Part shown: piece by piece, positions 57,590 to 64,000 of the stretch
Numbering within the stretch: the first letter of the stretch is position 1
Layout: each line of letters begins with the position of its first letter
Assembly (NCBI GenBank): GCA_039519185.1
Contig: CM076854.1
Location: 156,422,166-156,486,165 of the forward strand
DNA from: Astragalus membranaceus
Lineage: Eukaryota > Streptophyta > Magnoliopsida > Fabales > Fabaceae
Direction: 5' to 3'
Length of the DNA stretch: 64,000 bases
Notes under the pieces: generated by a model
The model's database searches: none
The model's input: the letters and a program-made list of their open reading frames with translations, nothing else
Told to the model about the DNA's origin: nothing
Position numbers and translations under genes: made by a program

Positions 57590-58440
57590 TAAGAACCATT
57601 AGCGTCTTCCCCAGAGGACCCAGACCTAGCTGGCTGCTGTGACGGACGCTGGTTCATATAATACCTCAGAATATTCGTCTGTTGACTCTGCATCTTCACT
57701 ATCTCATACTGTAGAGTCCTGATCGTCTGATCCTGAGCCTACACACGCTGCCTAAGCCCTGCCACCCCAGTTGCGGCCTGTGAACGAGGAGGAGGAGGTT
57801 GACTGCTTGAAGTTTCGTTGGTGTCGACGTGATCGACCCCGAACTGCATAGATGGAGCAAAGGGCTCCCAATCATACAGACGACACATATTCTTCACCTA
57901 CCACCTTATGCTAGTTGCGATTATCCAGAGCATACATCTCAAGGGAAAATGGATCTGGTGACTCAGGGTTCTAGGTCCCCTGAGTCGCCTGAGTCATCAT
58001 CTCATTATATTCATCTTGTTTTGCATAACCACAAAACATAGCATAATTAACACTCCATTTTAACAAAACAACACTTTATCATCCAAATCAAGTTGTATAT
58101 TTACCCGAGTCTTCCTCGAGTGCTCATCAACATAATCTTTGGTAGCCTTCCTCACATGGATGGCCCTGTGCAGCTCTGGAATAGAGAGATCACGTCCGGC
58201 CTTCTTAGCATGTAAAAATGAAACACACATTTTCAACGATTGCTAATTAACTAATCCCCCAAAATAAACTAAAATAACACACAGATTTTTAAAACAATTT
58301 ACCAATCTCTGGCAGCATGCTGAGCCTGGTTGATGGATCCACAGCAGTGAAGCGAGCCACCCTTTTCTGAAGCTCGATTCTTCTTGGCTTTCTTAGAGAT
58401 GCTTTTGTATTTATTTGAAGCCCAATGTGCCTCTAATTGA
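57590..58440 (-). pseudogene. TNPA/Ptta-like CACTA protein relic
   Basis: Minus-strand exon-like blocks include QTNILRYYMNQRPSQQ near 57660 and a block near 58350 with RVARFTAVDPSTRLSML-like content. They are typical of the second (Ptta/En/Spm) protein of plant CACTA elements. The frames are discontinuous and I see no intact product. Confidence 0.5.
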
Positions 58441-58670
58441 TTCTAAACAGACTCACCTATCCATTTCGTTTCCATTATTTCTTGACAACATAAAAATGTT
58501 GAAATAATGAGAACAAAAATAAATTTGTTCATGGTGTAAGTAAGCTGTACAGATCGATCCTTCGACTCTAGCTTTATTCTTCACCGATAATTTATAATCA
58601 CTCATTAATCTATAAATTATATATGAGGACAAAATCTTGATTAAACAAATAGCCATACTAAAGACACACT

Positions 58671-59520
58671 TTAATTAAAATGTTGAAATAGATAATTACC
58701 TCTCAAATAGATACATCCACCTATAATGAACTGGTCCACCAAGCCTTGCTTAATATATGCAAGGTGAACCAAGAGAAGTTCCATGGAATCAAAGAAACCG
58801 AGAGGAAGTATTCTCTCCAACTTACAAATAATGAATGAAATATTCTGCTCCATCTTAGTAAGATCATCATTCTCAATAAAGAGCACATATTCTTAAAAAA
58901 TTGTCTCATTTCAGTAAGTGATTCCCGACAATCATGACTTTTCATCCCATACATCTTCCCGGTGTTCACATGTGCACATCTTGCAAGGTTAGAAGAATAA
59001 CCATCTGGCATCTTAATCCTTTCAACCATCGACAAATTAAACATCTTTCGCTTCATCGGGTGTTAGACAATATTTGACTTTGGGTTTTAACATCTTCCCA
59101 TTAGTCATTGGCACCAAATTCAAATTGTGTCGATGTTTGCCACAGTAAAGAGCATAGTCCAATCTAGCCTTATTATTGTCATTGGTTCTATCTTTCACAT
59201 TCATCACAATGTAAAATATGTTGTCAAAGAAATTCTTCTCAATATGAATAACATCGAGATTGTGTCTCAATAGATTATCTTTCCAATATGAGAGATTCCA
59301 AAATATACTTTTTTTTGTCCAGTGATGCATCCGTCCATAACCATTCAATCTGGGGAGTGTACCTACCTCTGTGGCCTGTGGCAAATCCATAACTCTGCTC
59401 TAGATTTCACCTGATGTCAACAAAGGCGGCGGTCCATCTGTTTCAACTACCACTTTCTTGAAGGCCTTCTTGTTCGTTCTTAATTCATATGCGAGTCAAA
59501 CCAATTAATAACGACTCTTT
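58671..59520 (-). pseudogene. CACTA Tnp2 transposase relic
   Basis: Reading 59390 down: KKSIFWNLSYWKDNLLRHNL, then DVIHIEKNFFDNIFYIVMNV and PKVKYCLTPDE. A frame change follows, then MPDGYSSNLARC, YGMKSHDC, and in another frame QNISFIICKLERILPLGFFD and SMELLLVHLAY. This is the familiar order of the Tnp2 family. At least two frameshifts and missing N- and C-terminal parts make it inactive. Confidence 0.85.
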
Positions 59521-59640
59521 CCCCCGTATTTCAGCGTAAACAGCTTTGTGTGTTCCATCTAATGGGGTATAAGTGCCACATGTGGGAGTAGAAAAATCAA
59601 TTTTTACTAGAGTTTCATTTTGTATATCTGACCCAATATC

Positions 59641-60601
59641 AATTTCAGCCCATTTTTTTCAAAAAAAAGAAGATAAGGCTAAACGTAAGGCATGCAGGCA
59701 ATCTGATTTTTGGATATAGGAAGGGCGCATCAGCATCCTTTATTACTAGCACCCATGATTTTTTTTATCAGACTTGCACCCATGATTTTGAATTCATTGG
59801 TCATATTTGATTTTTATAATCCTTAACATATCTGAAATTGGCTCTTTACAATAGTTGTAATTTCCACGTGCCGTCAGCCCTAGGTTTATTACTAATTAGG
59901 TGCAGCTTATAGTTGTAATTTAACTTTACAGTATTGGTGTTCATTTATTTTATGAAACTACTCCAGCAGTCTTTAAGTTTTTTTATTACTCTTTATAAAA
60001 AAAAGCTTGACAGCAAGTAGGAGTTTTCATGAAAAGAAATTTAGGAGCTCATGGGCCAGCCCATTTGGCCCGCAGTCCGCATAGGACTGGGTTGAGCTAG
60101 TATCTTACCGGTCTGAAGTAAATCTAGCCCAACCCCCACCCAAAATTATCTTTAGCCCAAATGGGCTGGGTTATTGCACCATAAATATGTAGGAGCAGAA
60201 ACTCACTCTTATCAAGTCAAAATTAATATTCATTAACTTAAAAAGGTCTCGTTTGCGTAAACAGCTTATTGAAATGTTTATAACATAAATGCTTCTCATA
60301 TGAGAAATAACTTATTGACATGTAATACGTTTATAAGTTTTCCCAATGAATTGAAGTTAAAAAAGAAAGACTACTTTCACAGTGATGACTGATGAACAAT
60401 AATACATTATATGTTCAAAAAAAAAGAAAGAAAAACAATACATTATATATGTTCAAGAAAAAAGAAACATATATATCAACAATAGGTATAGCTATCCCAT
60501 TTGAGATAATCTCACCTAAGAAAAAAATCAGAATGTAGTAAAAAAAAAAGTATAAATAGGTGTTTGATGTATATATAATATAAAATTGCTTCAGAAAAGT
60601 G
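59641..60601. other. Intergenic, no supported gene
   Basis: AT-rich. A stretch at about 60050-60180 has GGGCCAGCCCATTTGGCCC and CCCAAATGGGCTGGG, resembling the sub-terminal repeats of Ac-like hATs, probably a small relic. The SAUR 3' UTR likely lies at the right end. Confidence 0.35.
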
Positions 60602-60961
60602 TTAGGTAGTGGCACTGTGTCGATTCTCTATAATCTTCTGAAGTTCTTGTGGCCTGCAAGGTACAGCAATAGCACCCTTGTGTCTATACCCATATTCTTC
60701 TCCAGCTTTATCCAGCAATCTTAAAAAATCAGGATCTGATAAATAATCTAACTCAACAATAAACCTCTTTGTTTCTTCACCTTGCATTGCTATCACTGCA
60801 AAATGCCCTTGTATAACATCTTCTGGCACTGTTGTTTCTGTTTCACTCTCATCATCAACATCATCATCATCAATGTATGCTTTACTTTGTGCTATGAATT
60901 GAAGACCCTTTAGCACCTTTGCAATCAAATACTTTAGCTGCAGTTTCTTTCCAACTTCCAT
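60602..60961 (-). CDS. SAUR: SAUR-family auxin-responsive protein with acidic insert
   Basis: Single-exon, 119 aa. The SAUR core spans about residues 50-112: GHFAVIAMQGEETKRFIVEL, then PDFLRLLDKAGEEYGYRHKG and AIAVPCRPQELQKII. Ahead of the core is an acidic run (DDDDVDDESETE) that the SAUR at 44381 lacks; otherwise the two cores are clearly related, so they are family members rather than a recent tandem pair. The N-terminus is basic and amphipathic. The ATG at 60961 is the only start that includes it. Role by family: auxin-induced cell expansion through PP2C.D inhibition. Confidence 0.93.
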   Translation of the reverse strand: MEVGKKLQLKYLIAKVLKGLQFIAQSKAYIDDDDVDDESETETTVPEDVIQGHFAVIAMQGEETKRFIVELDYLSDPDFLRLLDKAGEEYGYRHKGAIAVPCRPQELQKIIENRHSATT

Positions 60962-61054
60962 TGCTAACTTTTCTTATGTGCTAAGACAATGACAATAGTA
61001 CTATGTTGTTGTGTGTGGGATTCAGTGATATTTGGATGAACTTGAAGTGAAGAC

Positions 61055-61075
61055 TATATATATATATATATATAT
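61055..61075 (-). promoter_or_regulatory. TA-run serving as probable TATA region of the SAUR at 60602
   Basis: A (TA)n tract about 95-115 bp upstream of the ATG. Its position matches the TATA box of the other SAUR. Function is inferred from position. Confidence 0.4.
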
Positions 61076-61222
61076 GGATTTTGTATTATATATTATATTA
61101 TATAATATACTAAAGCTTATAGTATAAGTTGAATGGGGGAATATTGGCAATGTGAAAAAGAGAGGAAGGTTCTCTCTTTGATGTGGAGCCATATATTGAT
61201 TTCCGTGTTGTTGTGGCGACAA

Positions 61223-61767
61223 ATCATTTATTGCAATTTTGACGCGTCGGTTTCATCCCTTAAATCTTATACGCGGGACTTTGTTCGTAGATAAAGTACT
61301 ACTACGTTCTTTTGTTTAGGCCTAATTTGCTGTCTGCATCACTGTCACATGCATATTTTATATTGCAATTCTGGTGTGACTTCTTTTAAATTAATTATAA
61401 TAATAATAATAATTAATATACATGTTCTCTACTGTTTATTAGTTGAAAATTGTTTTGCAGCCAGCCAGAGTAGTCGTTTATCCTTTTTGGCCTAATTAAG
61501 TTCCTGTTACATATAATTATATGTATATATATATAACTGATTAACAAACATGTACGAAATTCCAACTTTCCTCCTAGTAGTTTGGTCAAAATAAATTAAT
61601 GTGTAGCAAGTGCAAAAGTCATGGTTTCGATTTGCTAGGGGGACATCTGTGCAATGTGTGATAGGTGATAGAACAAATGAAGGTGTTCTTGACGGTGTTC
61701 GTACATCCTGTATCTGTCGGTAACAGATTTTTCAACATCTTCATTTAACAATTGTTATTTTTTCACT

Positions 61768-61837
<70 letters not shown>

Positions 61838-62872
61838 ATAACAATAATAATTGTACTGAAATTAGAGTCATGCAAAGTGGCTCAGAGGATGGCTGGATAA
61901 GCAAGCAATATGCAGTGACCAAATGGGCTGCAATCAAAAGTTCTGCAACGGGTTAAAAAGAACAAAAATAATATCAAACTTGGTTATGCAGCCTTATGGC
62001 CAGTAAACAAATTATATTTTCGTAAATTCGATGTCGTTAGATCGGATATTGTTCGTAGCTACTCAAGTTCGAATTCAGTATCTACACTTTGCGTGCATAA
62101 GTTTAAGGATGGTGGTGCTTTGCCACTTCATTTATAGAGATACAGAAGAAAAGCAAATTGTATCCTCAAAGAAGCATAAAAGTTTGAACAACTCGTAGTT
62201 TCAATATTTGAAATAATCAAACTCACAGCAGAGCAATCACAAATCAGATTATGTTATAGGATAAATGAGGTCTGAACTGGTTGATAATTTATATTTTAAA
62301 TAAGTATGGTCTTAGTTTTTTTATATAAATAAATGGGTGAGGGAGCAAATCAAATTCCTCACTGGTGAACCACTAAAATTGACTATATGATATTGTATAA
62401 AATGCCATGAGTGGTTAAGATTGAATCAGCTAATATTAAATCTCGATAAATTTTTATCTTACATCTTACGGTTATATTTACTGGTTCACCGTTAATGAGT
62501 TTGATATGCTCCCTCATTCTAGAATCACCCATAAATAAAATAGACAATCCATACCAAATTAAACAGAACAAATTTGGGCCGGGTGGAGTCTGATAGTTAT
62601 AGGTATGTCTCCAACTCCAAGGGCCTGGTCCTCTTGCCACAACCAGCCAGATCTTTAAGACTGTGGCAATATACACATTTTTATCCACTCAGATCATTTT
62701 GCCAACTACATAATCACCAGACATTATTATCAATTTTTAGCAGACCATTTATCAGTATTATTACTAATGAAAATATTGGGGATCGTTAACTTTATTTTCG
62801 CTGCTTTTCATATATACACGTAACCATAATAATTCATGTTGAGAGTTCATGTGTGAAACCATAGGTCATCTC

Positions 62873-62877
<5 letters not shown>
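61223..62877. other. Intergenic, no supported gene
   Basis: AT-rich, including a (TA)n run at 61771-61833. Short ORFs at 62383-62688 and 62574-62789 overlap antisense to each other and show no domain. Confidence 0.45.

Positions 62878-62936
<59 letters not shown>
62878..62936. repeat. (TA)n microsatellite
   Basis: About 58 bp of TA repeats directly before the inverted repeat at 62939. Confidence 0.95.
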
Positions 62937-62938
<2 letters not shown>

Positions 62939-63064
62939 CACATCTCCATCCAAAACATTAAGCAATGACTTTATAAATCGTCTCCTTTATGAATGAACTA
63001 ATTGAAATATATATAAAGGAGACGATTTGTAAACTTGTTGCTTAATTTTTTGGATGGAGATGTG
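62939..63064. repeat. Inverted repeat with arms of about 52 bp
   Basis: The left arm starts CACATCTCCATCCAAAACAT and includes AAATCGTCTCCTTTAT. The right arm is its imperfect reverse complement, ending TTGGATGGAGATGTG. A third, direct partial copy (CTTGTTGCTTTAAAGTTTTG, then GATGGAGATGTG) lies at about 63181-63212. Confidence 0.75.
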
Positions 63065-63212
63065 ATGTCCAAATCTTTTAGTGGTCCGAGTAGTTCATTG
63101 TCTATTCTTGATGAGTGGTTAGTCCCACGTCGAATATGAATAAACTAATTTAAAGATATATAAGATAGATAACCTATATACTTGTTGCTTTAAAGTTTTG
63201 GATGGAGATGTG

Positions 63213-64000
63213 TGTTCGGAATTCATATTGGATTTAAATTAAGTTATATTATTTAGTTAGTTAGTTAGTTAGTTAGTTAGACTTGTCAGTTATTAGTTAG
63301 GTTTGTTTTTTTTTATCGGAATTAGTTAGGTTTCTTATCGAGCATTATAAATACTCCTTGTACATGACATTAAGAAGTGCCTAGGTTCAGTGTTCTTCTC
63401 TCTTCAGTGATTCCTCCATTGCCTTATCGCGAATTTCTTCTCTTTGTGATTCATGAATGATGGTGCTCATCGTGGTATCAGAAGAATTTTTCTGATTTTT
63501 CTCGGCTTGGTTGCAGTTCAATTCATGTCTGCCATGGCGAATTTTACACAGAATCACGATGACACATTCTACCTCCATCCTTCGGATAATCCCGGTCTTG
63601 TGATGGTATCTCAACATCTCTACAAGGACAAATTCAGTCCCTTCTTGCGTGTGTTCAAGAAGTTCATTGAAGTTTCTTCCTCGATCACCCCCTCGAGCCA
63701 GCTTCATCATCTTTACTGCGTTTTTTGTCTCTTGTTTCTTCCTTGTCCAGCTATGTAGCTATTGAAGAACAAATAAAACCAACAAAAGAATATGCTCTCA
63801 ATTTAGCACAAGAGAGATAGTTTGTCTTGGGGTTTCCGAAGACTGCTCTTTGTTCTTTCATCGACATGTAGTTTCTTGCAAGTACTCAACTATCGTCAAC
63901 ATAGTAGCACTATTGTTTGGCCTTATAAAATGAGAATTCATTTTCCTAAGTTTCCCAATGTGTCTACGATGGTCGCCGAACGAAGTTCATATTCACTTGG
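63213..64000 (+). mobile_element. Copia-type LTR retrotransposon, 5' part
   Basis: The LTR runs from TGTTCGGAATTC (63213) to GGTGCTCA (63469) and includes tandem TTAG repeats and TTATAAATACTCC. The primer-binding site TGGTATCAGA starts at 63473. Internally, from about 63535, a copia gag start is readable as MANFTQNHDDTFYLHPSDNP, then GLVMVSQ, after which the conserved sequence stops. The rest to the window end is not recognisable gag or pol, so the element is rearranged or truncated. Confidence 0.65.
63535..63758 (+). pseudogene. Copia gag N-terminal fragment
   Basis: FYLHPSDNPGLVMVSQHL is the signature start of plant copia gag (LHPxxNPxxxLVS). The expected continuation (an NYxxW-type motif, the UBN2 region and a CCHC knuckle) is absent; the frame ends at 63758. 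Confidence 0.6.

Larger units (their letters stand above)
57117..59640 (-). mobile_element. Decayed, truncated CACTA element
   Basis: The left terminus CACTACAAAAAGCAG is followed by many TTAGCGACGG/CCGTCGCTAAT sub-terminal repeats (57130-57370). Minus-strand coding relics follow: a TNPA-like part and then Tnp2. The opposite terminus was not found before about 59640, so it is lost or heavily mutated. Confidence 0.75.

Overview
Plant nuclear DNA, most likely a papilionoid legume. The legume call is inference: it rests on the style of the retrotransposon LTRs (including Ogre-like motifs) and on closeness of the proteins to plant families. Genes have introns, DNA between genes is AT-rich, and transposable elements (TEs) fill most of the window. 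I assigned functions by family recognition only; no search was run.

Four host genes look real. (1) CDC48/p97 AAA-ATPase, minus strand, 14316-19017: nine exons that join in phase to 808 codons. (2) EMC5/membrane magnesium transporter, plus strand, 27242-41518: four small exons giving 106 aa. Its intron 3 is about 13.8 kb and packed with nested TEs. (3) and (4) Two single-exon SAUR auxin-response genes, minus strand, 44381-44743 and 60602-60961.

Layout. 1-7 kb: part of an LTR retrotransposon, two SINEs, a MITE and two Mutator-like elements (MULEs), one carrying two divergent ORFs. 7.2-10.8 kb: a CACTA relic holding a Helitron. 11.6-13 kb: a long-inverted-repeat MULE with tRNA-like segments in its arms. 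14.3-19.1 kb: CDC48. 20.7-25.7 kb: two LTRs in opposite orientation. 25.7-26.5 kb: a second Helitron-type end. 27.2-41.5 kb: EMC5. Its intron 3 holds a Helitron with an intact hAT transposon inside it, and a young LTR retrotransposon with a MULE inside it. 44-50 kb: a SAUR, a decayed Ac-like hAT and gypsy debris. 51-55.6 kb: a solo LTR interrupted by a CACTA that carries fragments of at least four unrelated host genes (ARIADNE E3 ligase, nitrilase-like protein, polygalacturonase, SnRK2-like kinase). 57-59.6 kb: a decayed CACTA with Tnp2 remains. 60.6 kb: second SAUR. 63-64 kb: start of a copia element.

The most notable items are the gene-capturing (Pack-)CACTA, the nested-TE EMC5 intron, its apparent GC-AG first intron, the potentially autonomous hAT, and a family of MULEs built from hairpin repeats. 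Element boundaries below were set by matching terminal repeats and target-site duplications (TSDs) by eye.
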